Part shown: positions 23,401 to 32,344 of the stretch, piece by piece
Position numbering within the stretch: the stretch's first letter is position 1
How the letters are laid out: every line of letters starts with the position of its first letter
Assembly: GCA_039619475.1 (NCBI GenBank)
Contig: CM077115.1
Span: 41,664,944 to 41,728,943, forward strand
Reading direction: 5' to 3'
DNA length: 64,000 nt
Origin: Icerya purchasi
Taxonomy: Eukaryota; Arthropoda; Insecta; Hemiptera; Monophlebidae
Notes under the pieces: model-generated
The model's database searches: none
Seen by the model: only the letters and a program-made list of their open reading frames with translations
What the model was told of the DNA's origin: nothing
Translations under genes and position numbers: made by a program

Positions 23401-26343
23401 CTAAAATTTGCATAAAATGAGTGATAGAAACGTAAACTTGATTATTAGTTTTTGTAACATACAATTCATAAGAAATCGATCATACGAAAATTTTATTATT
23501 CGGATAAAATATAAATAAAACTTTACGGTAATATTTGATTTTAATAACTGTCAACGGAAAATTAACAATTATTTCCTATTACGAGATACAAATAAAGTTG
23601 TATCTTACAACAAACTGGTTAATAAAAATGAATTCACATTATACTTTAAAGAACTGACAACTATTTTATTCAGCATGTTTATCTTAATGACACGACACTC
23701 TAAACTTACAAATACGATTTCCACCGAAACCAGCAAATGAATTACTTGGACATTTGTTATGCATTACTATCTATTTTAAATAACAAAAATAAAAAGTTTG
23801 AAGTTTATAAGTCAAGCCGTTTGTAAGTTATTGATTTTTATTTGATATTTTTGTCGTTTCTGAACTATCTTATTAGGATTCCGTACATTATACGTGTACG
23901 GAATCCTAAAAATATATAATTCATTACCATTTTTATAAACATACCAGAAAGTAGAAAAGAAATTAATCTTTCTTCCAATTAACGAAAAAGTACAAAGATA
24001 AGTCACAATTGTGTAACGTGACAGCAAATTAATTCATCGCGATATTTCAGTATGATCATTAATCTTTAAACCTAAACCTAAAATTATGCTTAAGGACTAG
24101 TTCCATCACTGATATATCAATTTCATTAATTCTCTTGAAAATAAAAGATTTTGAAAAAAAAACCGCCAAATTTTATCAATTTTAAAAGTTTGTAAGGAAA
24201 TTATTACTGAATAAAGAGCTAAATAATATTCGCATTTAATTTTTTTATGTAACTTATCATGAATTTATTCAGATTTATAAATGTAAAATTATCAAAAGAA
24301 CTGTAATAAAAAATTAATATGTAAACAGAGTTAAAACAGAATTTAAGCAGGAAACTATATCTTTCGATCACCCATTATTAAATTTTTAATATATTTTGAT
24401 TTTTTGTCTATATAAATTTAAATCCTATTAATACCATTTTTCTGGTAGACTTAAGAATAAATAAATTTACACTTATAAACACTAAACATAACTGTCACAG
24501 AGCTCTTACGAACATATTAAAAACAAATCAGTATATATACATACATATATATGTGCGTCTGTGTACATTAAAACATCCAAAAGCTAATTTACCTTTTTAT
24601 TTTCTTCTTCGTCGTCTTCTTCTGGGTTATAAGCTTCGGCAAAAACTGATTTTCGCCGTGAATTGAAGCGTACCACAGGAACTTCTACAAAAAAAAAAAA
24701 ATACAACAGAAGATACATTTTTAAAAGCAAGAAAATATTAATGATTTTATACGTTTTTAACGGAATTAATAACTCCGAAAAAATGGTTACTCTCAATTAC
24801 TATTTTTAACAAGCATGAATGTTATCTACCAGAGATCATTCTCCAAAATTTATTTTATTCTAAATAAACAAATACGTGTAGTATTAAATTTAAACCTCGG
24901 AAAATTACACTTTTTTATTATTTGTATGACTCTGTTTGATCAGTTTACATACTTTTTGGATATCTACAATTACAGATGCATTTTTTTTCACTTATAACAC
25001 TTTAACTTAAATCACACAAACGCGCTGCCTTATTAAACTACGCCCAAACTCATTATTCTTTATATAGCGCATTCACTTGACTCTGCTAATTATTAAAAAC
25101 TTTTTGAGATGTATATTCCCAAAATATGTTAACCTAGGTATCAGAGTTGATAACAAGAACAATCCGTTAAAAACGAATTAATCAAATGAAAATATTTAAC
25201 GCCCCAAAAAATTAAATAGATCAACAGTTTCCAATTAGAATAAAAAACATTCCAGTATTACTAACAAGTTTTGTAGCCTATATTTCTTTTTGTCAGGATC
25301 GAAGAATACAATTACTAACCTCCAACAAACGAAATGAAAATACTGAAAAATTTATCTGCCAACTGTATATATTTCACAATCAATCATACGAAATAATCAA
25401 GTTGTAAATATTTTTACCCTTCTTTCTGTAAATGTGGTAAAAAATATGGCTTACTGACAGTTTTGTTTGATTTTGGTGAAATGTTGTTCACTCACATACA
25501 CGCTTCCTTTTAAATGAACAGAAAACGGTAACTAAAATAATTATTTGAAATTCAGTACCTTTATTATCAGTATCATTCATTAAAAAAATTTTACGAAACT
25601 TTAAAGAAAATTATTCTTCAAAATACTATTAACATCAAAGATAATCAAAGCAGTGAATAATGTTCTAGTATTGCGAGAAAATCTAATAGTTGTAAACAGA
25701 CAAATTTACTGATTACATACACCGAACAGCAAAGTATTTCGAACATCCTACTATTAAATTTTTTGCAATTTTCTGCACAAATGGTTTAAACCTTTATCGG
25801 ATTAAATAAAAAATCATACATAAAAAAAACAAAACATACCTACCGATTTTCAAACATTAATCACTCATAATCTTTACTTTAAACTATTACGGTACAGATT
25901 TTGAAATGTAATTTACAAAAAAAAATTAAACTGAATTCGATGATTATTGTTTTAAGAAACATGTAACTTATACTTTAAAAAGATATTTTTAAAAAAATTA
26001 AAAATAAATTACAAGCAACTTTAATGTAATTTCAAAGTAAAGCCAAAACACAAACTTTTACACGAAAATTTTTAGTAATTACTATCATCACGACGAAGGT
26101 ATAGGAAAAAATTCAGAACTCACCATCGTCTGATATAACGGATTCTTCACCGACCGACGGAGAACGCGCATCTGCTAATAATTTCCGATTTTCTTTAAGT
26201 TTATTAAAAAAATCGCAAGCATAAGATATTACATCGCTAGGTTGAGGTTGTTCGAGCAGAAAATTAATAGTAAATTGCAATAAAATTTCACGTAATTCAT
26301 CCGGAACATTGACTTTATTAGTAACTGAACGATTAGAAGCCAT
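14529..26343 (-). CDS. Pka-R2: cAMP-dependent protein kinase type II regulatory subunit, 5' part (exons 1-3)
   Basis: This is the amino-terminal part of the RII subunit that holds PKA catalytic subunits inactive and anchors them to AKAPs. Coding exons are 26343-26124, 24684-24593 and 14612-14529, 132 codons in all. Residues about 13-50 form the dimerisation/docking helices (VPDELREILLQFTINFLLEQ then PSDVISYACDFF). Residues 83-86 are RRKS, the autophosphorylated inhibitor site, followed by VFAEAYNPEEDDEE. Residues 105-132 (VVFPKSDAQRQAL ... ILLFRSLDK) match the linker into the first cAMP-binding domain. Splice phases agree: exon 1 leaves one base (G) completed by AA of exon 2 to give Glu, and exons 2 and 3 join in phase 0. 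Introns are 1.4 and 10.0 kb. Both cAMP-binding domains are missing here. I searched the minus strand to the left by eye for FGELAL and GDDGDNFY patterns and found none, so they are most likely outside the window. Confidence 0.93.
14613..15690. other. Intronic stretch of Pka-R2
   Basis: No element recognised. Contains A/T runs only, for example 15113-15126. Confidence 0.4.
15700..16170. repeat. TA-rich microsatellite with an adjoining small inverted-repeat element
   Basis: From 15717 to 15812 is an impure (TA)n/(TACATA) tract. The following segment contains ACAACGTAATTCTTA near 15918 and its inverted counterpart TAAGAATTACGTTGT at about 16148-16162. Between them the phrase ATAAAATTNNGNCATTTTTT occurs three times. 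This looks like a small MITE or a transposon edge. The first 130 bases after the TA tract (TTTTGGCCTCGCAAGGGGCT) have a weak counterpart after the TA tract at 47811. Confidence 0.5.
16171..16800. other. Intronic stretch of Pka-R2
   Basis: Nothing recognised beyond a short (TA)n run at 16169-16198 and an A-run near 16733-16746. Confidence 0.4.
16810..17515 (+). pseudogene. Unidentified decayed coding sequence
   Basis: The plus strand shows a coding-like reading that passes through at least two frame changes. The frame near 16950-17040 reads NFYIKNTWLHVYFRKKELQK. A second frame from about 17070 to 17300 is open for roughly 75 codons and includes FFDNVNYHVFLFDIKFDE and LVRKLISLYKDENFLTSSVY. A third frame from 17298 continues with VFLQVQRLTQLPTVENPHKV. 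The composition is more protein-like than random AT-rich frames nearby, and the pieces follow each other in order, so I take it as one broken gene. I do not recognise the family. A decayed transposon protein or an old viral insertion are both possible. It is antisense to Pka-R2, inside its second intron. Confidence 0.4.
17520..19120. other. Intronic stretch of Pka-R2, homopolymer-rich
   Basis: No gene. Contains A-runs at about 17910, 17961-17980 and 18246-18260. A short repeat of CAGCACAGCACAGCCCAGCA lies near 18976. Confidence 0.4.
19125..19830 (+). mobile_element. Decayed LINE RNase H and C-terminal region
   Basis: On the plus strand a CFTDGSKSRLNSSLIGSS-like block (about 19165-19218) resembles the first acidic motif of the RNase H domain of R1/Jockey-type LINEs. 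Further downstream, an 86-residue frame at 19588-19848 reads PARLVSKSVTTLRVLPISHI and VENANHLLFNYTPSYS. This is the pattern of the conserved SR..R.L.GLLTGH ... C..C ... E...HLL..CP carboxy-terminal zinc-knuckle region. Several stops and frameshifts intervene. Assignment is by pattern only. Confidence 0.5.
19850..20200. other. Intronic stretch
   Basis: T-rich low-complexity sequence (TTTTTTATTTTTTATTTTTT near 19910). Nothing else recognised. Confidence 0.4.
20205..20375 (+). repeat. tRNA-derived SINE
   Basis: It starts with TAGCCGTTACCCACGGCTTC, a phrase typical of insect short interspersed repeats. It then carries a tRNA-like segment with A-box TGGCGTAGTTGGTTAGGCAG and B-box GGTTCGAACTCC about 35 bases apart. 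The flanking arms do not pair as a tRNA acceptor stem, so I call it a SINE rather than a tRNA gene. Confidence 0.7.
20890..21190 (-). mobile_element. LINE 3'-end fragment (copy 2)
   Basis: The minus strand encodes YLSKENYQKYYGHIMRSERD followed by VGPIEGARPRGRPPRRWIDT, the ORF2 carboxy terminus. It continues to the GATGAGCAGTTGTTGCGCAA-type 3' end. Same family as 9055-9240. The carboxy-terminal frame is open for 80 codons, so this copy is younger than its relative. The element is truncated upstream of about 21190. Confidence 0.8.
21191..22747. other. Intronic stretch of Pka-R2
   Basis: No gene recognised. The phrase ATTTACCATGGTAATNATTTTATT recurs near 22370 and 22428, a small local duplication of roughly 58 bp. 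A (TA)n tract lies at about 22725-22744. Confidence 0.4.
22748..22894 (+). mobile_element. GGTGGCCAC MITE, copy C (internally deleted)
   Basis: A 147-bp copy with the left terminus GGTGGCCACTCAAATATAAT and the right side TTCCCAGCTTATTCCCGGTT followed by a mutated end. The middle third of the family consensus is missing. It is bordered by TA-rich sequence on both sides. Confidence 0.8.
22895..24592. other. Intronic stretch of Pka-R2
   Basis: Contains a (CAT)n run near 22910-22922 and the hairpin listed separately. No exon of Pka-R2 was found here. A 71-residue minus-strand frame at 22871-23086 partly overlaps MITE copy C and has no domain. Confidence 0.4.
23873..23909. repeat. Perfect 15-bp-stem hairpin
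   Basis: TTAGGATTCCGTACA is followed by a 7-base loop and its exact complement TGTACGGAATCCTAA. It stands alone in an intron. It may be the remnant core of a palindromic MITE. Confidence 0.9.
24593..24684 (-). CDS. Pka-R2: Pka-R2 coding exon 2
   Basis: A 92-nt exon preceded by a T-rich tract and TTTTGTAG, ending AAAAAG|GTAAAT. It encodes residues 74-104 including RRKS at 83-86, the pseudosubstrate/autophosphorylation site that defines RII rather than RI subunits, then VFAEAYNPEEDDEEENKK. It joins exon 1 by completing a Glu codon. Confidence 0.95.
24685..26123 (-). other. Pka-R2 intron 1
   Basis: A 1.44-kb AT-rich intron with GTGAGT donor and TAG acceptor. No element recognised inside. Confidence 0.8.
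26124..26343 (-). CDS. Pka-R2: Pka-R2 coding exon 1
   Basis: 220 nt from the ATG, encoding residues 1-73 plus one base. The dimerisation/docking domain spans about 13-50 (PDELREILLQFTINFLLEQP). The exon ends SDD and one base before GTGAGT. The ATG is chosen because the RII D/D domain normally starts within about ten residues of the amino end and the preceding sequence is a T-run ending in TTA with no upstream coding continuation. Confidence 0.94.
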
Positions 26344-27205
26344 TAAAAAAAAAAAATAAAAAAGAAACCTTAAAAAAATAGTTCACGAATCTTTACGAAG
26401 CATATATGTATATACAGTTGTAAATTTTAACTGGGTCAATTATCTTAAAAACCGCAATACACCAAGCAAACCGAAACCAACGCCCGTGTTATAACTCAAT
26501 AGTACGAACTTAAAATCATATTTCTCCCATTAAACTTTTGAGCAAATCCGACTGCGGTCATTAACGTAAATTTCAGTAAAAAAAAAAAAAAAAAAAAAAA
26601 CGCACAAATAAACCAAACACTTTTGAGAAACAACACGCTTTTCGCAATTTCTACACCCTAGTAAAATGGCGATTAGTCATAACACACCGATACACCTAGA
26701 GGAATTACTATTCCGCATAAAATCAAAATCAAAATTATTTTGAAATTATTTTATTACCACATAAACGGAATCGTTAGTAAATTTTTAAAGCTATCATAAT
26801 TTTGTTAAATAGAATTGCAACATGTGATTTTTAAGTGAAAACAAAGTTTAATATAAATTTTAAATTTTTACCTAAATAATTGTGCAAAGTTAAAAACAAT
26901 ACAGTAGTTTAAAACAAATGTTAATTTCGTTAAATTAAATTAATTAACAAAATCAAAACGAGCAGAAAAAATAAATTTAAAGCGAAAAGATTTTGCTTTT
27001 CAATGGCATAATAATCTTCTTCTGCTTAACACTTTTAATTTTTTATATACATATTGCATTTCAGTGATTTAAAAAAAATTTATTGTTATAATGCATTTTA
27101 AATGCAACAAAAAAAAAGTTCATGAATGAAAAGACGTAATTTTGAAATATTTATCTATGATCCTTATTAAAACACTTAAAAAATCGTTACTATCTTGATA
27201 TAAAC
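26344..27205. other. 5' flank of Pka-R2
   Basis: Presumed 5' untranslated and promoter region on the minus strand. It contains an A-run at about 26579-26600. No TATA box or initiator can be assigned with confidence. Confidence 0.35.
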
Positions 27206-27369
27206 CAGGGCTTGAAAAGACGAATGGAAATCTATTCCATTTGACAACACTGTACGTTTATTTCTCAAATTCATTGGCTGAAGACCTACTTCTTCAAGAC
27301 TATCGCTAATGAAATAAGCATACAGCATTGTCAAATAGATAAAATTTTCATTCAGCTTTTCAAGCCTTG
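27206..27369. mobile_element. 164-bp hAT-type MITE with perfect target duplication
   Basis: The element begins CAGGGCTTGAAAAG and ends CTTTTCAAGCCTTG, terminal inverted repeats with one mismatch. Similarity between the arms extends inward (GAATGNAAAT...ATTTGACAA). It is flanked on both sides by the identical octamer ATATAAAC (27198-27205 and 27370-27377), the 8-bp target duplication expected of hAT transposition. It has no coding capacity, so it was moved by a transposase supplied in trans. Confidence 0.92.
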
Positions 27370-27714
27370 ATATAAACGAAATTCTTAATTAAGGGCATTG
27401 CATAAAATTTTGAAAAAATTGCACTGTTAGATAATTAAACACTATTTTCCACATGTTTTTGTATTATATATTTTTTTCTTTTTTTTATTTAAGCATAAAT
27501 ATATTTTACGTTTAGTACACTGTTATCGTAGTTTTCTTGAATAATTTTTCATCCTGTACTCTCTTATTGTCTAAACTTTAAAATGTTAAAGAATGATTTT
27601 CCACTGTTCTTTTATCTTAAATACAGTTTATATAAGCAGATAATCAAATAGCTTAATCGAGTATTAATTTTCAAATCACCAACCCTTCAGGGAAAAATTT
27701 ATGATAAAATATAT

Positions 27715-28075
27715 AGTGTCAGATAATTGTGTATCAATATTCAAAAATTTGTGTACATTCGCCTCCGCTGCTATAATAAAACAAATTTATGGTCTAGCCC
27801 TCCCAAAATGAAATTAATGTTAAGATTTGATACTGTATAATTGTGTACAATTTGAGTAAATTTTGTATCAATATCCCCGAAATTATGTACACTCCCTTCT
27901 ACTGCAATAATAAAAACAAATTTGGTAGCCCCTTGCCCCAAAAATGAAACTTATAAAAAATGTGCTGCCATATAACTGTATATAAATGTGTACGTTGTAT
28001 ACTAATATTTGTGTATATACTTTCCTTTACGTTATAATAAAAACAAATTTGAAAAAAAATAATTTAAAGGCTTCA
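27715..28075. repeat. Diverged tandem repeat, period about 134 bp
   Basis: Three successive units can be aligned by the phrases GTATCAATATTCAAAAATTTGTGTACA (27729), GTATCAATATCCCCGAAATT (27863) and GTATACTAATATTTGTGTAT (27997). Each is followed by AATAAAAACAAATTTG-like sequence. The units differ considerably, so the array is old. No coding frame. Confidence 0.75.
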
Positions 28076-28395
28076 TAATTTTTGCTTATATAAATGTATT
28101 GTTAGCATAAGTCTCATGCCTCAAAACTAAAGATACACCTTTTATCACTACAACAAAATAAGTTTTGTATCGTATTCATCCATGAAATTACAAATTTGAA
28201 TTTTGTAGTGAACATACAAACTGTAATATGCAAATGAAGAGACTTATAATGCTTGCTGTATATTGTCTGTTTACTGTTTCAAAAATTAGTTTGATATTTA
28301 AATCTTTATTCCCGTAATTAGTTACTTATATTTTTTCTATTATTCTGCTTCTTTATGAACAATTAGTGTAAATATTATTTTAAAACAAGTTTCTG

Positions 28396-28577
28396 ATCAT
28401 AAATAAATTACAGACACAACTGTGTTTGAAAGAATGATATTAGCTTAATGTTTCAGACAGCTTACATTGACCATCATCAGATGAGTTCGCTTTTGAAGAT
28501 GGTCAGTGTGAGTTGTCCGAAACATTAAGCTAATATAATTCTTTCTAATACAGCTGTGTCCGTAATTTATTTATGAT
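28396..28577. repeat. 182-bp hairpin (inverted-repeat element)
   Basis: ATCATAAATAAATTAC at the left end is mirrored by GTAATTTATTTATGAT at the right. The arms also pair through TTAGCTTAATGTTTC / GAAACATTAAGCTAA and TGACCATC / GATGGTCA, leaving about 20 unpaired bases in the centre. This is the layout of a fold-back MITE. If transcribed it would form a long imperfect stem. Confidence 0.9.
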
Positions 28578-29062
28578 GAGTAATCACTGTGAAAGTTTCT
28601 AATCGTTAGTAATGATTTTAATTTCATAGTGAATTATAATTTGAAACATTATCAGTAATCTTCAATTTATATCACTAGTGTTTGTTAATTGTCAAATAAA
28701 TAATTATTTTGAACATAAATTTATTTATTGATACAGTATAAACAAATATATACAGAAATATATATTATGGAAAAATAGTGCTATACTTAAAATTCATGTT
28801 GCAAAAAAGAAATTAATCTGCAAAATAATACCAATTATCTGAACTAATAATTATAACAACGCATGCACAGTTGTATACATAGTTATCATTGTAAATATTT
28901 CTTATCAAAAAAACTAATGCAAAAATATAAAGAGATGATTTTTAAAATGTTTCAGGTATTGCTCATATTGACATATTAACATTTTTTTTATTTTTTGCTG
29001 TTTTAGTTTTACAGTACAAAAAACAACCGATATGTTTGAATTTCTTAATTATTATTGTTTAA

Positions 29063-29706
29063 CCCTCCGTTAGGCGCGTGGTCTACAATCGTAGACCACA
29101 CATTTTTAAAGTGCTGTAATTCAATACATCTTCTACCCACGCAGATGTACCATTCAGTAGCTGTCAATAACACTTCAAACTTTATCATCAGTATGGTTTT
29201 TGTCGTATATGCCTCTATTTGCGAAAGATTTAAGTACATAAATACTGCTGGTCTACAATAGTAGACCACGCGCCTAATTACGTGATTTTTTTTTCGCAAT
29301 TCCGCTGTTCTTTTAATTTGTTTATCTGACTTTTTTCAAGTTTATATTTATTCGCTTTACATTTTGTTTTATTGTTCTTGTATTTAAAAATATTTTAGTG
29401 TATAATTTAAATAAGATAATATGTCTGAAACAAAAAAAAGACGTACAGAGGTTAGCAGCGATTCTGAGGTTTGGAAGAAATGGTTATTTGAAGATGATTC
29501 TAGTAACAACGATTTTCCTCCTTCTACATAAATGTCAATATAATTAGTGATCTATCTATTTAATACAACTAAATACAATTTAGTACAAAACTTTACTGAC
29601 TGTTTCGAAGTCATTTTATATATTATATTATGTAAAATATGAATGGTCTACAATTGTAGACCACGCGACTAAACTCGTAAGGAAAAATCACACGCCTAAC
29701 GGAGGG
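29063..29706 (+). mobile_element. piggyBac-type non-autonomous element
   Basis: A 644-bp element flanked by TTAA on both sides (29059-29062 and 29707-29710), with termini CCCTCCGTTAGGCGCGTGG and the inverted CACGCCTAACGGAGGG. Palindromes of the form GGTCTACAATNGTAGACC occur just inside the left end (29079), in the middle (about 29250) and near the right end (about 29645). These are probable transposase-binding repeats. A 36-codon frame remains in the middle. The TTAA target, CCC start and short acidic protein start are those of the piggyBac superfamily. It is an internal-deletion derivative of a full element. Confidence 0.9.
29421..29531 (+). pseudogene. Truncated piggyBac-like transposase start
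   Basis: A 36-residue frame starting MSETKKRRTEVSSDSEVW and ending in a stop after DFPPST, inside the TTAA element. The polar and acidic amino end resembles the leader of piggyBac-family transposases. The catalytic core is absent, so this is the leftover 5' end of the original gene. Confidence 0.65.
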
Positions 29707-29752
29707 TTAAATAAGATGTATATTTTGTTAACTTATTTTCTAATACATAGAT

Positions 29753-30495
29753 TTACACAGCATAAATCAAAAACTGAACTTTAATTCTAGATGTACGACG
29801 TATAACTTTTGAACATGTTTGCAAATCGTCATATTTTTCCCACCTCTGTGTATGTGAACGCCAACAGTAAGCTATATAGTGACGTATTGTACTATTTTCT
29901 TTATTTTGTGGAGTTTGTAATGACACAATTCCTATGATGAAAAGTGATTTATCAAGAATATTCAACATTTGTAGAATGTCATTTAGCCATATTTCCAGAT
30001 CTTCTGTCTGAATACTTTCAGCTGGGTGGTACAATTTCTATAGATAGATGATTTTGTGTTGTTATATTATGTTTAATGTTTTTAGTTCCACAATCCTCGC
30101 AAACCAAAGAACTATTAAATACTGCTTTAATCACATCCGGAAGAAATATCAAATCTTCAGTTGGTAAGTTTGCAGTAATCACTTTACTTTCATGTAGTCC
30201 ATTCTTTTGGCAGATGTTGATATTCTAATCTCTTTGAAACATGGATACTGCGAAAATAAAGTTGTAATCAAAAAGTAAGCTGTACAAGCAGAATTAACAA
30301 TAGCATAGTTACTTAACTCTTTTGGTTCAAAATTATTAATATTAAACAGAATCTGAGCTCTTTTCTTGTATGTTTCTGCAGTAATTCCCCATCTCTTAGC
30401 GAATTTCTAATCAATTCGAAGTATAAAGTAGTACCATTAGAAATAGCTGAATTTACAAAATTATTGTAATGATTACTATATCTGCGTAAATGCAA
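29753..30495 (-). pseudogene. Frameshifted ubiquitin-specific-protease-like (C19) pseudogene
   Basis: Read on the minus strand in three frames, in order. The first is an amino part (MHLRRYSNHYNNFVNSAISN ..., 30495-30313). The second holds a Cys-box-like block NYAIVNSACTAYFLITTLFS (about 30312-30250) and then, after a further frame change, a C..C block SLVCEDCGTKNIKHN with LSIEI (about 30120-30040). The third is an open frame at 30034-29753 with the His-box-like HYIAYCWRSHTQRWEKYDDL. Cysteine box, zinc ribbon and H-Y-x-A-Y ... W-x-x-Y-D-D in this order is the signature of USP-type deubiquitinases, here unusually short. At least three frameshifts make it a pseudogene. It lies just outside the piggyBac-type element. 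It could also derive from a transposon-borne protease gene. Confidence 0.5.
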
Positions 30496-30499
30496 AATA

Positions 30500-32089
30500 A
30501 AATTTGAGTAACTGTATCAAATGTATATGTGTTTATAATTGTGTAGTGTTAGTTCTCTAAATAAATACTTTTCAACTTTGAACAATTTCCATTTACTCAA
30601 GTATTGAACTTTTCATTGAAATGCTCAAATTTTGAAATGAAATGGTTGGATTTGGTTCTGTGTAATTGGGTTTAAGTTTTTTAGATTCAATTATAAATTT
30701 AGTCTTATTTTGCTTCTGCTAATTCTCTTCCGCTTCTTGCTCACGCAAAAGGGAATTAGAGGAATTTTTTTGTATACTAATACATTTTTCCTGTAGTCAC
30801 CCTGTTTCGCAAGCTATTAAAATAAACTATAATGTAGTTTATTTAGAAATCCGATAAAAGTATTATAATATTCTATAACGGTTTTCAATTATTAAAATAA
30901 TTAGTTTACCTCTAGGGTGAACAAGAATAATTTTTGTTAATCCAAATTTTATTAGTTGGATTTTATTATAAAGTCTTGCATATTCCATGGTAGGGTTAAT
31001 TAGTAATAAAGTGACTCTACCATTCTGTACATCACTCTACTATATAATTTTATTTTAGTATTATTTACCAATCATGCCTATATAATAAAGTAATTATGAG
31101 GATTAATACTTTCCCTCGCTACTTTATTACTAACTCTATCCGTGTGAACCAGATCTAAGACCAATGTACTCCACAACAAACTACAATAATGAAAATTAGT
31201 CTAAATAATGATCCTCTTAAACAGTTATATTAGTGTATCAGAATAATAATTTTTCAGACATTTTCTCTGGTTATATTTTTTTATTAAAACAATTAATTTC
31301 AAATAAACGCTGTGAAATAATTTTTCAGTTATCTATCATGATTTAAAAGAAAAAAAAAATCAATTGTCGAAACTCTGCCAACATCGATTAATAAGGTCGA
31401 GAAAAATATTTGCAGTATTTTCGATTGCCGATTTTGCATTAAGTAAACAGTTGATAAAGACGATTGCTTTAATATAGTAATAATTATATTGCGATTCACA
31501 GTTACTAAAGAACAAGTAACTGGTTTCTGTAATAGGTTATTAGCAGGATCTAAAATTAGAACTTGAAAGTAACAAATTCTTGTGGATATGATTATTATTG
31601 CAGAAGTGTATTAAATAGTAAAATTAAAAAGAATTATTAATATAAACGTATAACTAAATTGATTTAACTTTTGAATACTTAGAACGTTACTGTTATTTGC
31701 AATATAATATACTTAGATTGGTTTGTTTTACTTTTTGACATAAAAATATTAAACCATAACATTTTCAAGAAGTAATTTATATAGTTTAATGATTAAAATT
31801 ATTTTTTGATTACGTTTTTGTAGATTTGTAATTAAGTTTATAAAATAATTTTCTTTAAAAATCATAGATTTAAGAAATCATGTTATTAATATCTGCTATT
31901 TGTTCTATTAACCCGGTTATTCACAGATATTACTATATCGAGACGATCGTTGATAAAGCGGTCAATTAATTTAGATTGAAGAGATCGAAGATGTGGAAAT
32001 GATTTTTGTGTACATTTTATATTTTTAAGTTCTAATTTGTTGAGTGCGTGTCATTTTACAAAATGGAGATAAAACAATAATTAGCCATA
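30500..32089. other. 5' flank of the SLC35B3 gene
   Basis: AT-rich sequence with no recognised element. The promoter of the transporter gene should lie near the right end of this stretch, but no core motif can be assigned with confidence. Confidence 0.4.
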
Positions 32090-32149
32090 ATGTCGTTGAA
32101 TAGTATTTATATTTCTACGTGTCAAAGTAAGCAAAAATCTAAATGGTAG
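32090..32149 (+). promoter_or_regulatory. Upstream open reading frame before SLC35B3
   Basis: A 19-codon uORF (MSLNSIYISTCQSKQKSKW) ends 12 bases before the transporter ATG. A still shorter one (MEIKQ) lies at 32063-32080. If both are in the mature leader they would be expected to reduce translation from 32162. The leader extent is inferred, not shown. Confidence 0.45.
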
Positions 32150-32161
32150 TAACATATTGCA

Positions 32162-32344
32162 ATGAACAGTACTGTAATAGAAATTAATAATGTCAGTCCA
32201 ACGAAAACGAAAGAAAAATTGATTATTTACAATGTAAATAATCATCTGCTATGGATTAATATTGATAATTTAACGCCACCCATACAATTTCTTTTATGTA
32301 GTACAGCGATTTTCTTTTTTTACCTTATTTACGGATATTTGCAA
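32162..32344 (+). CDS. Papst2: Papst2 coding exon 1
   Basis: Encodes residues 1-61, a hydrophilic start followed by the first membrane segment (PIQFLLCSTAIFFFYLIYGY). Donor CAA|GTAAGT, phase 0. The ATG is the first in frame after upstream stops. Confidence 0.92.
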
